The position numbers were made by a program, and so were the translations under genes. Below, piece by piece: positions 43,901 to 53,616 of a stretch of 64,000 nucleotides of DNA. Origin of the DNA: Colwellia sp. Arc7-635 (GTDB taxonomy: Bacteria > Pseudomonadota > Gammaproteobacteria > Enterobacterales > Alteromonadaceae); contig NZ_CP034660.1 in assembly GCF_003971255.1 (NCBI RefSeq), forward strand, positions 806,001 to 870,000, read 5' to 3'. Numbering within the stretch: position 1 is the stretch's first letter; every line of letters begins with the position of its first letter. The notes under the pieces were generated by a model. The model had not been told where the DNA came from and did not search any database. It saw only the letters and a program-made list of their open reading frames with translations.

Positions 43901-44753
43901 AGATCACCCCTAGCATAACTTGCGTGATATTTTTTCTATCAACAAGCGGACTTTTCTCTATGCTTTTAGAGTAATAGCTATGGCTTATCCCTCCGGAGAA
44001 TGACCATTTTTCAGAGATCGGATGTTGGGCAAATAACTCTAACTGTATGCGGTTGCCAGAATCTGACTGATGAAAAGGACGTGCTGCAGTGACTTCACTT
44101 GAATTAACGCCATAGTAATAGTCCATCACTTTTTGAGAGTAGTGGGTGTATCCTGCGCTTAAGTAGATATCCCAGTTTCGATAGGGTAAAACGTAACTAT
44201 AAAAAACATCAATAACCCAACCATTGGCGCTACTGAGTGGCGCTAAGGTTGCAAGATCTACTGACAGAACTGAGTTTCGGTGGTACCTAGAATAACGCAG
44301 ACCAATACCTTCTCCTGCTGATCGTTCTTTAAGCCCAGCCAATGTTGGAATACTTTTACCTGCATTGTCGATAATATCGTCGGGAATGTATCCTGACACA
44401 TAGGTTTTACTGATAATATCGAGCTCCCAGTCAGGAGTGACTTTCAGTTGATAGCCAAGCTCGGCACCTTGCAGTAACCCTGAAGCGCGTCGATGATTTG
44501 ATTGGATGAAAAATCCCTTGTAGTAAACATCGAGTAGCAATGAAGCACCAACATAATCAAAGGCATCTTCTTGATCTTGGCCTTTAAGTAGCGAAGGGTT
44601 ATAAATAAGTGACATATTCGCCATGGCTTGCCAGCTGAACGTTTCGTTGAACACAGTGGTTTCATTTTCGGGAATTTTTTCATTAGCGACACAAAAAAAA
44701 CTGCTAGTGGATAGAAGGATGATAATTAGTGAGAGCAGGTATTTATTCTGCAT
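43890..44753 (-). CDS. MipA/OmpV family outer-membrane protein
   Basis: 287 residues. Signal peptide (to about residue 23), then beta-barrel strands ending in GVIYVF with terminal Phe, as for outer-membrane proteins. GASLLLDVYYKGFFIQ and GLRYSRYHRNSVLSVDL resemble the MipA/OmpV family. The family is often linked to envelope stress, antibiotic or polyamine responses; the role here is unknown. First gene of mipA-DUF3019-regulator-kinase. Confidence 0.82.
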   Translation of the reverse strand: MQNKYLLSLIIILLSTSSFFCVANEKIPENETTVFNETFSWQAMANMSLIYNPSLLKGQDQEDAFDYVGASLLLDVYYKGFFIQSNHRRASGLLQGAELGYQLKVTPDWELDIISKTYVSGYIPDDIIDNAGKSIPTLAGLKERSAGEGIGLRYSRYHRNSVLSVDLATLAPLSSANGWVIDVFYSYVLPYRNWDIYLSAGYTHYSQKVMDYYYGVNSSEVTAARPFHQSDSGNRIQLELFAQHPISEKWSFSGGISHSYYSKSIEKSPLVDRKNITQVMLGVIYVF

Positions 44754-44979
44754 GATAAGACCTTATCAATATTGTTCCAGGTGTCATTTCGAATGCTGTA
44801 TTGACTGTCGTATTGAGTACCATATCGAGTGCCATCATAGGTTAATTCTGAACTTTATTGTTATTATTTTGAACTTGTATGTTACCAAATGTAAGGCTGT
44901 TACGGCATAGCTAAGCACTGATAAATTGTTTAAAAAATGTAAGCATAATACCTTGCTAGCTTATATGTACTTGTTCTGA

Positions 44980-45816
44980 TCATAGGTCATGACTATGTTT
45001 TCGTGCTAGACGCTTTAAGTTATTGATTGCTGATGATGATTTTGAATAAGCTAAAACTATTTCCCTAGTCAATTGTAAGCCTGCTATTGGTCTAAATACC
45101 ACTTCGCTTTGTTTAATTATTTCGCTATGTGCAGGCAGAAATGCACAACCTAAACCAGCATGTACTAGCCCAATAGCATAGTCGATGGTAGTTATTTTTG
45201 CTCGCACATCTAGGCTAATACCGGCTAGTGCTAAAGTATCTTGTAAATTATTCCATGCACTGCAAGGTGTTCGCTGAATAAAAGGTAAGCCATCTAACTG
45301 CTTCAAGCTGACGGTATCGTTGAGGGCAAGTATGTGGTCATAAGGCAAAGCCAGTAAGTAGTCTTCGTGCCACATGTCAATATACTGTTCATTTTCTGCT
45401 AATTCGTCTTTCAAAATAATACGGGCATCAACATTTTCGGTATGCGGTACTAAAGTGAGTTCAACAAAAGGCTTTGCTGAGGTGAAGTCTTTTAGCAATA
45501 AACTCATGCGTTCAACGCCTAAACCTCGAGTAACGCCCAAGTTGAATGGTTGTTTACTGGTTTTTTCGGCAAAAACCGTTTTAATAGCACCGGCCTGTCC
45601 TAATAACTTTTTGGCTAATGGAAAAAGTTTTTGGCCTTGCTCTGATGGTGTTACACCACGGGCATGGCGAATGAAAAGCTGAACATTAAGTTGTCGTTCT
45701 AATTGTGCTATTGCTGCCGATATTGAAGGTTGGGCGATATAACAGGCTTTTGCCGCGGCACTAAAGCTTTTTAATTCATAAACCGAAATAAAATAATTGA
45801 GTGATTTTAAATCCAT
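44980..45816 (-). CDS. LysR-family regulator, divergent from gcdH
   Basis: 278 residues: N-terminal winged HTH (FSAAAKACYIAQPSISAAIA, then QLERQLNVQLFIRHARGV) and a substrate-binding domain. It is slightly shorter than the ~300-residue norm. The divergent arrangement with glutaryl-CoA dehydrogenase, 129 bases apart, suggests it controls gcdH, as such regulators do elsewhere; the inducer (glutarate/glutaryl-CoA?) is inferred. Confidence 0.88.
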   Translation of the reverse strand: MDLKSLNYFISVYELKSFSAAAKACYIAQPSISAAIAQLERQLNVQLFIRHARGVTPSEQGQKLFPLAKKLLGQAGAIKTVFAEKTSKQPFNLGVTRGLGVERMSLLLKDFTSAKPFVELTLVPHTENVDARIILKDELAENEQYIDMWHEDYLLALPYDHILALNDTVSLKQLDGLPFIQRTPCSAWNNLQDTLALAGISLDVRAKITTIDYAIGLVHAGLGCAFLPAHSEIIKQSEVVFRPIAGLQLTREIVLAYSKSSSAINNLKRLARKHSHDL

Positions 45817-45945
45817 GTTGATCTTTTTTATCTTATGTATAGAAAAAAACTATAGCAGATAACGGAAAATAATATTTTAACTTTGGCTAAGTATTGCTTA
45901 TTATTTTTGCACTTTAATTGCATTCACACTCATACAGGTAACTTC

Positions 45946-47139
45946 ATGTCTAATTCAAACAGTGCAAACCGTCCATCGTTTAAATGGCAAGACCCACTTT
46001 TACTCGAATCATTATTGTCTGAAGAAGAGCGAATGATCCGTGATAGTGCTCATCAGTATTGCCAAGAAAAGCTCATGCCACGGGTCTTAGAGGCAAATCG
46101 TAATGAAGTATTTGACGTTGCGATTATGCGCGAGCTGGGTGAACTAGGCCTACTTGGGGCAACGTTACCGGAAAAATATGGCTGTGCTGGCGTAAATTAT
46201 GTGACTTATGGCTTAATTGCTCGCGAAGTTGAACGTGTCGATAGTGGCTATCGTAGTGCGATGAGTGTGCAATCGTCATTAGTGATGCACCCAATATATG
46301 CCTACGGCAGTGAAGAGCAACGAATGAAGTATTTACCTAAATTAGCAACCGGTGAATATATTGGTTGTTTTGGTTTAACTGAGCCGAATTCAGGTTCAGA
46401 TCCTGCCAGTTTATTAACTCGTGCTACTGCTGTTGATGGTGGTTACCGTATTACGGGTAATAAAATGTGGATCACAAATTCTCCCGTTGCCGATATTTTT
46501 GTTGTTTGGGCCAAGCTTGATGGTGTTATTCGTGGTTTTGTTTTAGAAAAAGGTATGGAAGGTTTAAGTGCACCGAAAATTGAAGGCAAATTTTCCTTAC
46601 GCGCATCAATCACAGGCGAGATTGTTATGGACAACGTTTTTGTGCCTAGCGATAACATGCTGCCCAATGTTAAAGGCTTATCAGGTCCATTTGGTTGCTT
46701 GAATAAAGCTCGTTATGGTATCGCTTGGGGCGCTTTAGGTGCTGCTGAGTTTTGTTGGCATGGTGCACGCCAATATACCCTCGACCGTGAACAATTTGGT
46801 CGTCCTTTAGCTGCAACACAACTGGTGCAGAAAAAACTGGCAGATATGCAAACGGATATCAGTGTCGGCTTATTAGCTTGTTTACAAGTTGGACGCTTAA
46901 TGGACACCGATCAATTATCGCCAGAAGCTATTTCGCTGGTTAAACGTAATTCATGCGGCAAAGCACTGGAAATAGCACGTATTGCACGTGATATGCATGG
47001 TGGTAACGGCATTGCCGATGAGTTCCATGTAATTCGTCATATGATGAACCTTGAAGCGGTTAATACCTATGAAGGTACCCATGATATTCATGCCTTAATT
47101 CTCGGTAGAGCACAAACCGGCTTACAAGCTTTTTTCTAA
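45946..47139 (+). CDS. gcdH: Glutaryl-CoA dehydrogenase GcdH
   Basis: 397 residues of the acyl-CoA dehydrogenase family; oxidises and decarboxylates glutaryl-CoA to crotonyl-CoA in lysine/tryptophan breakdown. Seen: [67 protein letters not shown], and the catalytic Glu in [20 protein letters not shown] at 45946 is chosen (CAGG eight bases upstream, family length); a longer frame from 45883 reads through a non-conserved leader. A terminator follows at 47154. Confidence 0.93.
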   Translation: MSNSNSANRPSFKWQDPLLLESLLSEEERMIRDSAHQYCQEKLMPRVLEANRNEVFDVAIMRELGELGLLGATLPEKYGCAGVNYVTYGLIAREVERVDSGYRSAMSVQSSLVMHPIYAYGSEEQRMKYLPKLATGEYIGCFGLTEPNSGSDPASLLTRATAVDGGYRITGNKMWITNSPVADIFVVWAKLDGVIRGFVLEKGMEGLSAPKIEGKFSLRASITGEIVMDNVFVPSDNMLPNVKGLSGPFGCLNKARYGIAWGALGAAEFCWHGARQYTLDREQFGRPLAATQLVQKKLADMQTDISVGLLACLQVGRLMDTDQLSPEAISLVKRNSCGKALEIARIARDMHGGNGIADEFHVIRHMMNLEAVNTYEGTHDIHALILGRAQTGLQAFF

Positions 47140-47153
47140 AATCAGTAATCAAT

Positions 47154-47180
47154 AAAGGCGTAGTTAATACGCCTTTTGTT
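47154..47180 (+). terminator. Intrinsic terminator after gcdH
   Basis: AAAGGCGTA-GTTAA-TACGCCTTT, a perfect 9-bp stem followed by TGTTT. It separates gcdH from the E1 gene, so the latter probably has its own promoter in 47180-47283. Confidence 0.75.
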
Positions 47181-47283
47181 TATGTGGCATTTACGTTTTT
47201 ACCTATCCTATGTTGGGGACAGCTAATCAGCCTTACAACGTCAATGTTAAACCGCAGCAATAATAAACGTTTTTCGTGGAGAT

Positions 47284-49491
47284 ATGATGTCTGATCGTAA
47301 TCAATTGGTGAAAGAAAATTTTATCAATTTTGTTCGTGCCCAAACCCTACCCGAATCAACATGTGCTTTAAGCCCAAGTGATGTCGGCTTAAGCGCTGCG
47401 GACATTATTGACTTGTTTGAAACACAAGCAATGAGTCGTCACTTAGATTTGCAGTCTCGTGTGATGCAGAAAAAAGGCCAAAGCTTTTATACTATCGGTA
47501 GCTCTGGCCATGAAGGGAATGCCGCTTACGCGAAAGCATTTCGTCCAACGGATATGGCTTTTTTACATTATCGCAGTGGTGCTTTCGTTATACAGCGCGG
47601 TAAACAAGTCCCAGGCCAAACACCTTTATATGACATGCTATTGTCATTTGCCGCCTCGAAAGACGATCCTATTTCCGGTGGTCGTCATAAAGTACTGGGC
47701 AGTAAAGCGCTCTCTATTCCACCGCAAACCAGTACCATAGCGTCACATTTACCTAAAGCAATGGGCGCAGCTTATAGCATTCCATTAGCTAAACGTTTAG
47801 CACATAAAGGTGAGATCCCAGATGACGGCATCATTATTTGTAATTTTGGTGATGCTTCGTCAAATCATTCAACAACGCAAGGCGCAATTAACAGTACTGC
47901 TTGGGCGTCGTATCAATCGATACCCATGCCGATTGTTTTTATTTGTGAAGATAACGGCATTGGCATTTCAACCGCAACACCTGCAGGCTGGATTGCCGCT
48001 AATTATAAAGATAGAGCCGGTTTAACATATATTTATTGTGATGGCTTAAACATTTTAGATACCTACAAAGCGGCGAAAGAAGCAGAGCGTATTGCCCGAG
48101 AGCTGCGTAAACCGGTATTTTTGCATGTGCGCACAGTACGCTTACTTGGCCATGCAGGTTCAGATGCTGAATTTGTTTACCGAGAACTCGACGATATTAC
48201 CGCAACAGAGTTTCAAGACCCGCTATTACACACGGCACGTATTATCTTAGAGCACAATTTGTTAACGGCTGAAGAACTGATCGCCATGTACGAAAATATT
48301 GCTCAGCGTATTGCGGTCATTGCTGACAGCGCGGCCAGTAAAGAAAAGCTCACTAGCGCTGATGCGATAATGGCGAGCATTATTCCAGAGCTTACTAAAG
48401 CACGCAGTTCAATAGTCGTTAGTGATGAAACTCGCGCAGAAATCTTCAAGCATGAAAAGCACAACCTATCCAAGAAACAGCATTTAGCGAAATTGATGAA
48501 TTGGACATTGATGGATTTAATGGCTGAATATCCCAACATAATTATGTGCGGAGAAGACATTGGTAAAAAGGGGGGCGTTTATAATGTAACGGCCAAGCTG
48601 TGTGAGCGTTTCAGCAAAAACCGAGTCATTAATACTCTGCTTGATGAGCAAACCATTTTAGGCACGGCTATTGGTTTGGCGCACAATGGCTTTTTACCGA
48701 TACCTGAAATTCAGTTCTTAGCTTATGTGCATAACGCGGAAGATCAAATTCGTGGTGAAGCAGCAACCTTACCATTTTTCTCTAATGGCCAATTCACTAA
48801 CCCTATGGTGATTCGCATTGCCGGCCTAGCTTATCAAAAAGGCTTTGGTGGTCACTTTCATAATGATAACTCTTTTGCGGTTTTTCGTGATATTCCCGGA
48901 TTAATTATTGCTTGCCCGTCAAACGGTGCCGATGCGGTGGAAATGATGCGCGCTAGTGTTCGTTTAGCACAAGAGCAACAACGTATGGTGATATTTTTAG
49001 AACCAATAGCACTTTACATGGCGAAAGATTTACATCAAGAAGGTGATGGACTGTGGACCTTTAAATATCAGCCTCCGGTATTGACGGATAGTGCCATTGA
49101 TTTAGGCGTTAAGGCCGCCGGCGAAGGTAAGCAGCTTTGCATTTTAACTTACGGCAATGGTTATTATCTGTCGCGCAAAGCACAAGTATTGCTGGCTGAG
49201 CAGGGCATTGATGCACGGGTTGTTGATTTACGTTGGTTAGCTCCACTTGACGAAAAAGGTATTTTGGCGCAGGTAAATGCTTGTGAGCAGGTGTTAATTG
49301 TTGATGAATGCCGCCAAACCGGATCTATTAGTGAAGCTTTAGTGACGTTAATTCATGAGCAAGCGACGAACCGTTGTAAAATAAAGCGAGTTACGGCCAG
49401 TGATAGTTTTATTCCATTGGGCGCAGCCGCTTATGAAGTGCTGCCATCAGTGGAAAATATTGTGATGGCTGCGAAGGAGATTTGCCAATGA
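47284..49491 (+). CDS. Fused alpha/beta E1 component of a 2-oxoacid dehydrogenase (thiamine-diphosphate enzyme)
   Basis: 735 residues. The first ~350 are the E1-alpha half (IGSSGHEGNAAYAKAFRPTD, HYRSGAFVIQRG, the ThDP motif GDASSNHSTTQGAINSTA, CEDNGIGIST). The last ~340 are the E1-beta half (MCGEDIGKKGGVYNVTAKL, LDEQTILGTAIGLAHNGFLP, EIQFLAYVHNAEDQIRGEAA). The branched-chain or 2-oxoisovalerate type is the closest family. No E2 or E3 gene is adjacent. Its stop overlaps the FabD-like start (ATGA), so the two are coupled. It may feed acyl groups to that acyltransferase or share an E2 encoded elsewhere; both are inference. Confidence 0.85.
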   Translation: MMSDRNQLVKENFINFVRAQTLPESTCALSPSDVGLSAADIIDLFETQAMSRHLDLQSRVMQKKGQSFYTIGSSGHEGNAAYAKAFRPTDMAFLHYRSGAFVIQRGKQVPGQTPLYDMLLSFAASKDDPISGGRHKVLGSKALSIPPQTSTIASHLPKAMGAAYSIPLAKRLAHKGEIPDDGIIICNFGDASSNHSTTQGAINSTAWASYQSIPMPIVFICEDNGIGISTATPAGWIAANYKDRAGLTYIYCDGLNILDTYKAAKEAERIARELRKPVFLHVRTVRLLGHAGSDAEFVYRELDDITATEFQDPLLHTARIILEHNLLTAEELIAMYENIAQRIAVIADSAASKEKLTSADAIMASIIPELTKARSSIVVSDETRAEIFKHEKHNLSKKQHLAKLMNWTLMDLMAEYPNIIMCGEDIGKKGGVYNVTAKLCERFSKNRVINTLLDEQTILGTAIGLAHNGFLPIPEIQFLAYVHNAEDQIRGEAATLPFFSNGQFTNPMVIRIAGLAYQKGFGGHFHNDNSFAVFRDIPGLIIACPSNGADAVEMMRASVRLAQEQQRMVIFLEPIALYMAKDLHQEGDGLWTFKYQPPVLTDSAIDLGVKAAGEGKQLCILTYGNGYYLSRKAQVLLAEQGIDARVVDLRWLAPLDEKGILAQVNACEQVLIVDECRQTGSISEALVTLIHEQATNRCKIKRVTASDSFIPLGAAAYEVLPSVENIVMAAKEICQ

Positions 49492-50552
49492 GTTCATTAG
49501 AAAATAATGTTGCTAAAAGTAAGCAAAGAGCCGTTATTATTTGCCCAGGGCGTGGTACTTACAATAAAGAAGAGTTAGGCTATTTACAGCGTTTACATAG
49601 TGATAAAACTGAGATCGTTAACCTGATTGATGATTATCGCGATAGTAAAGGACAAGCGAAAGTGTCTGAGCTCGATGCTATGGAAAATTATAGTATGCGA
49701 GTGCACACTGCTGGCGAAAATGCTTCTGCACTGATTTATGCTTGTGCTTTAGCTGACTATCAAGCGATTAATAAAACTGAGTTTGATATTGTTGCGGTGA
49801 CAGGCAATTCGATGGGCTGGTATATTGCGCTAGCTGTGGCACAAGCACTTCAACCTCAGCAAGCGATTGAGTTAATTAATACCATGGGCTCAATGATGAC
49901 GGATGGTGTTATAGGCGGACAAATGATCTACCCAATCATTAACGATGATTGGCAAGTCGATGCACAAAAGCAACAACAGGTAATGCAATGGCTGGCAGAG
50001 GCGAATCAACCCAGTGGTTGTGAAGTTTATCTATCGATTAGCTTAGGTGGCTATCTAGTTTTTGGTGGTAATAAGGCGGGGTTAAAAGCACTTGAGGTCT
50101 TATTACCTGTAGTTCAAGATCGCTATCCGATGAATTTATTTAATCATGCTGCCTTTCATACACCATTACTTCAGGATGTTTCGACACGTGCTATGTCGCT
50201 AATGTCAGCCGATATTTTTAATGCGCCTAAAATCCCTTTGATTGATGGTTTAGGGCAAGTATGGCAACCCTACAGTTGCGATGTTGAGCAATTGTATAAC
50301 TACACCCTCAATACCCAAGTGGTAACACCATATAATTTTTCAAAAGCAATTGAAGTAGCAATTAAAGAGTTTTCACCAGATAAACTGATTATTTTGGGGC
50401 CCGGCTCTACTTTAGGCGGTGCTGTCGCACAAAGCTTGATCAGCCATCATTGGTATAACTTACAAAATAAAAGCGACTTTATTACTTTGCAAAAGCAAGA
50501 CCCTTTTATACTTGCGATGGGCTTAGCTGAACAGCGTAATAAGGTCTTGTGA
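49488..50552 (+). CDS. FabD-like acyltransferase coupled to the E1 gene
   Basis: 354 residues. Acyltransferase-fold features: ICPGRGTYN near the N-terminus, a nucleophile-elbow-like GNSMGW (FabD has GHSLGE), HAAFHTPLL with the catalytic His, and LGPGSTLGG near the end. Where FabD has the malonyl-binding Arg (RGxxM), this protein has TMGSMMTDG, so the substrate is probably not a malonyl group. ATG at 49488 has AAGGAGA seven bases upstream. Function unknown; possibly transfers the acyl product of the E1 enzyme. Confidence 0.75.
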   Translation: MSSLENNVAKSKQRAVIICPGRGTYNKEELGYLQRLHSDKTEIVNLIDDYRDSKGQAKVSELDAMENYSMRVHTAGENASALIYACALADYQAINKTEFDIVAVTGNSMGWYIALAVAQALQPQQAIELINTMGSMMTDGVIGGQMIYPIINDDWQVDAQKQQQVMQWLAEANQPSGCEVYLSISLGGYLVFGGNKAGLKALEVLLPVVQDRYPMNLFNHAAFHTPLLQDVSTRAMSLMSADIFNAPKIPLIDGLGQVWQPYSCDVEQLYNYTLNTQVVTPYNFSKAIEVAIKEFSPDKLIILGPGSTLGGAVAQSLISHHWYNLQNKSDFITLQKQDPFILAMGLAEQRNKVL

Positions 50553-50666
50553 GTAACTAAAAATAGGCCTGAAATAAGCAATAAAAATTATTGTATGAAA
50601 TATAATGGCTGAATTTTTTTTATTTTTATACAATAGAGCATAGAAATTTCCGTTTTGAGTTAACTA

Positions 50667-51146
50667 ATGATAACAAGCCGTAAAAAAAATGAAGCAGAAT
50701 TAATACTTGCGTTTAAGGCATTACTAAAAAAACAGTGTTATGGCTCACAAAGTCAACTTGCGGATGCCCTTGCTTTGCAAGGCTTTAAGAACATGTCTCA
50801 AGCAAAAATATCTCGTTTGTTATCTAAACTTGGCGCAGTAAAAATGCGTAATGCGAGTGAGCAGGTGGTTTATATTTTGCCTGATGAGCTAGCGGTGCCA
50901 AAATCAAAGCAAGCGATTCAGTCGGTAGTTATTAGTGTAAAACACAATAATATGCAGATTATTCTAAAAACGGGTATTGGTGGCGCGCCACTAATTTCAA
51001 GAATGCTGGATAGCTTAGGCGAATCAACTGGCATTTTGGGGACCTTGGCAGGAGACGATACTATTTTTATTGCGCCAACTGATGTTAGCCGTATCGATGA
51101 AATAACCAAAGATATTAGTTTGCTGTTAGGTGTTTCAATATCGTAG
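50667..51146 (+). CDS. ArgR-family arginine-type regulator
   Basis: 159 residues: N-terminal winged HTH (YGSQSQLADALALQGFKNMS, AKISRLLSKLGAVKMRN) and the C-terminal oligomerisation/ligand domain with GILGTLAGDDTIFIAP. It is not beside mdh or arg genes as the housekeeping argR often is, so it may be a paralogue with its own targets, perhaps the upstream catabolic genes. The terminator at 51176 follows. Confidence 0.85.
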   Translation: MITSRKKNEAELILAFKALLKKQCYGSQSQLADALALQGFKNMSQAKISRLLSKLGAVKMRNASEQVVYILPDELAVPKSKQAIQSVVISVKHNNMQIILKTGIGGAPLISRMLDSLGESTGILGTLAGDDTIFIAPTDVSRIDEITKDISLLLGVSIS

Positions 51147-51175
51147 CGAGATAGCATATTGAGTGGCAAAAAAAT

Positions 51176-51207
51176 AAAAAGGTAAACAGTTTATGTTTAC
51201 CTTTTTT
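51176..51207. terminator. Bidirectional intrinsic terminator (argR-like / galM)
   Basis: AAAAAGGTAAAC, a 7-base loop, then GTTTACC and six T. Symmetric and between convergent genes. Confidence 0.88.
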
Positions 51208-51225
51208 ATTGGCTGTTTATGTTTT

Positions 51226-52329
51226 TTATATCGGCATAGTTTCAAAAATAAAACGAGTTTTACTATAGAAAGGCTGTTTAGCTTGAAGAATGGTATTGTT
51301 GATGTTGGCAGCAGTATTTGCGTTAGCTAGTCGTTGTGGTTCAAAACAAAAAGCGCTATGTTTTTGGTAAAGATAGTTCTCTTTTCCTGTTTGACTGCCG
51401 TCAATATAATTTGCTGTGTATAAAACTATACAGGGCTGATCGCTGTATATTGTTAGTTGTCGTCCAGAGTTTGCTTCAAAGGCTCTAGCGATATAGGTTT
51501 TACCACTTATTGCACTTTCATTGGCTAACCAATAATTATCGTAGCCATTAGCAATCATCACTTGTTCATCAGTGGAGTTTATATGTTGCCCTAATGCTGC
51601 CGCTTGCCTGAAATCATGTACGCTATCAGCGACATTTCTTATTTCTCCGGTCGGATAGATATTGTCATTCATTGGTAAAAATTGCTCGGCATTTAGCTGA
51701 ATTTGATGCTGGTATATATCACCAGAGTTATGTCCAGCAAGGTTAAAATAGCTATGCTGAGTGAGATTAATTATCGTTGTTTTATCACTCATGGCAAAAT
51801 ATTCAACAGACAATTCATTGTCGTTATTAAGACTATATTTTACTTTAAAATTAACTGTACCAGGAAAACCATTATCGCCATCAGGGCTAGTGTGTTGCAG
51901 TACTAAACTTACTTCGCTTGCAGAACATTCAGTGCTTGCGTGCCAAAGTTGCTTGTTTAGTGCTTGGAAGCCACCATGGAGTTGATTGTCATTGTTGTTG
52001 ATACTGAGTTGGCGTTTTTTGCCATCAATAGTTAATAAACCTTGATCAATTCTCCCTGCATAACGGCCAATAATAGCGCCTAAGTAATAGGGATCGCTTT
52101 CATAAGATGCAATGTTATCGTAGCCCAGTACGATATCGCTTCGCTGCCCGTATTTATCTACTGTTTCTAATGAAACAATGATACCGCCATAGTTACTAAT
52201 TTTTACTTGCACGCCATTGGTATTTGATAAGGTAAAAAGCTTTGTCTCTTCGCCATTACTCAAACGACCAAAACTACGTTGACTGATACCTAAGCGACTA
52301 GAGCTAGGTGCACTGGGGATGTTTGGCAT
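51226..52329 (-). CDS. galM: Aldose 1-epimerase (mutarotase) GalM
   Basis: 367 residues; interconverts alpha and beta anomers of sugars. Seen: VKISNYGGIIVSLETVDKYG, VLGYDN, GRYAGRID, the catalytic His in LTQHSYFNLAGH, and the catalytic Glu region AFCFEPQ. It has a short N-terminal extension before the domain. No gal operon genes are adjacent, so the sugar is not specified. Confidence 0.9.
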   Translation of the reverse strand: MPNIPSAPSSSRLGISQRSFGRLSNGEETKLFTLSNTNGVQVKISNYGGIIVSLETVDKYGQRSDIVLGYDNIASYESDPYYLGAIIGRYAGRIDQGLLTIDGKKRQLSINNNDNQLHGGFQALNKQLWHASTECSASEVSLVLQHTSPDGDNGFPGTVNFKVKYSLNNDNELSVEYFAMSDKTTIINLTQHSYFNLAGHNSGDIYQHQIQLNAEQFLPMNDNIYPTGEIRNVADSVHDFRQAAALGQHINSTDEQVMIANGYDNYWLANESAISGKTYIARAFEANSGRQLTIYSDQPCIVLYTANYIDGSQTGKENYLYQKHSAFCFEPQRLANANTAANINNTILQAKQPFYSKTRFIFETMPI

Positions 52330-52644
52330 ATTTTACATGTTTGGTTGCACAGTATGAGAAGACTATAACAAATGCGTTTGAGGCTCTACTACTAGAGAGT
52401 AGTTTTTTGCAGCGTATTTCTTAAATATCTTTTCGTTAGTTGACTCATGACTGATGCCAAACGATACATATGGGCCACTTATGCGATTACATTATTTAGA
52501 ATGTTATCGATACTTTAAGAAAGTAGAGGGGTTTTATCTTGAACTTATTAGGGATATATAAGTGAATTAAAGCCAAGGTTGGCTAAAAGCTAGCTGTTGC
52601 TTTAATTCACTTAGCTTTATCTATACTAGAAGGCTTAACAGAGG
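52330..52644. other. Intergenic region between galM and ispB
   Basis: About 315 bp, AT-rich, on the minus strand between ispB (upstream) and galM. It contains a modest inverted repeat in the ispB 3' region (AGCTAGCTTTTAGCC-like, near 52575-52615). No gene was recognised. Confidence 0.35.
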
Positions 52645-53616
52645 CTAGTGACTGCGATTAGCAGCAATATGTGCTAATGATATCAAAGCCTGCTTGTGCT
52701 CTGACTCAGGCAGCATAGCAATAGCATTAATGGCTTTATCGGCTTCTTGTTCAGCTTTTTTCTGTGTGTAAACTAATGCACCAGTTTGTTTCATGGCCGA
52801 AAGAATGGCATCTAAATGCTCCATACCGTCGCCATGTTCAATAGCATTCCTGATCATGGTTCTTTGTTGTTCATTACCATGTTCCATGGCATATAAAAGT
52901 GGTAATGTTGGCTTGCCTTCAGCGAGATCGTCACCAACGTTTTTACCCATTTCTTGTGCGTCAGCCGTGTAATCCATAATATCATCAACAAGTTGAAAAG
53001 CCGTGCCTAAATGCTTGCCATAATTTTGCATGGCCAGTTCAGTTGCTTGGTCTTGTTTGGCAATAACGGCCGCAAGACGCGTCGCCGCTTCAAATAACTT
53101 CGCTGTTTTGCAATAGATAACCTGCATATAGCTATCTTCTGTAGTGTCAGGATCATTACAGTTCATTAACTGTAATACTTCACCTTCAGCAATAATATTG
53201 GTTGCGTCAGATAAAATATCCATAATTCTTAAATTATTTAATTCACTCATCATTTGAAATGAACGAGAATATAAGAAGTCACCGACTAACACGCTAGCGC
53301 TATTACCAAACATAGCATTCGCTGTTTCACGACCACGGCGCATATTTGACTCATCGACCACATCATCATGTAATAGGGTGGAGGTATGAATAAACTCAAC
53401 GATTGCGGCAAGTTGTAAATGCTCATTACCTTGATAACCAATAGCTTTGGCTGCTAATACAGTTAGAAGCGGACGCATGCGCTTGCCGCCGCCATTAACA
53501 ATATACACACCTAATTGATTAATAAGAGCAACATCAGAGTGAAGTTTAGAAAAGATAAGATCGTTGACTGCTGTCATGTCTTGTTGAGCTAAAGCTTGGA
53601 TATTTTTGATATTCAT
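52645..53616 (-). CDS. ispB: Octaprenyl diphosphate synthase IspB
   Basis: 323 residues; chain-elongating prenyltransferase for the quinone side chain. Seen: GGGKRMRPLLTVLAAKA, the first Asp-rich motif LLHDDVVDE, GDFLYSRSFQM, and the second Asp-rich motif LVDDIMDYT followed by GDDLAEGKPTLPLL. Divergent from rplU, as in most gammaproteobacteria. Confidence 0.95.
   Translation of the reverse strand: MNIKNIQALAQQDMTAVNDLIFSKLHSDVALINQLGVYIVNGGGKRMRPLLTVLAAKAIGYQGNEHLQLAAIVEFIHTSTLLHDDVVDESNMRRGRETANAMFGNSASVLVGDFLYSRSFQMMSELNNLRIMDILSDATNIIAEGEVLQLMNCNDPDTTEDSYMQVIYCKTAKLFEAATRLAAVIAKQDQATELAMQNYGKHLGTAFQLVDDIMDYTADAQEMGKNVGDDLAEGKPTLPLLYAMEHGNEQQRTMIRNAIEHGDGMEHLDAILSAMKQTGALVYTQKKAEQEADKAINAIAMLPESEHKQALISLAHIAANRSH

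Noticed and set aside
44761-44850. Short imperfect repeats upstream of mipA (GTATTGA/ATATCGA-like)
   Set aside because: Too degenerate to name an operator or repeat family.
49488-50552. Calling the FabD-like gene a malonyl-CoA:ACP transacylase
   Set aside because: The malonyl-binding Arg is replaced, the nucleophile motif deviates, and no fatty-acid genes are adjacent.
50580-50660. Possible ARG boxes upstream of the ArgR-family gene
   Set aside because: There are TGAAT-like halves in AT-rich DNA, but no clear full palindrome matching the operator consensus.
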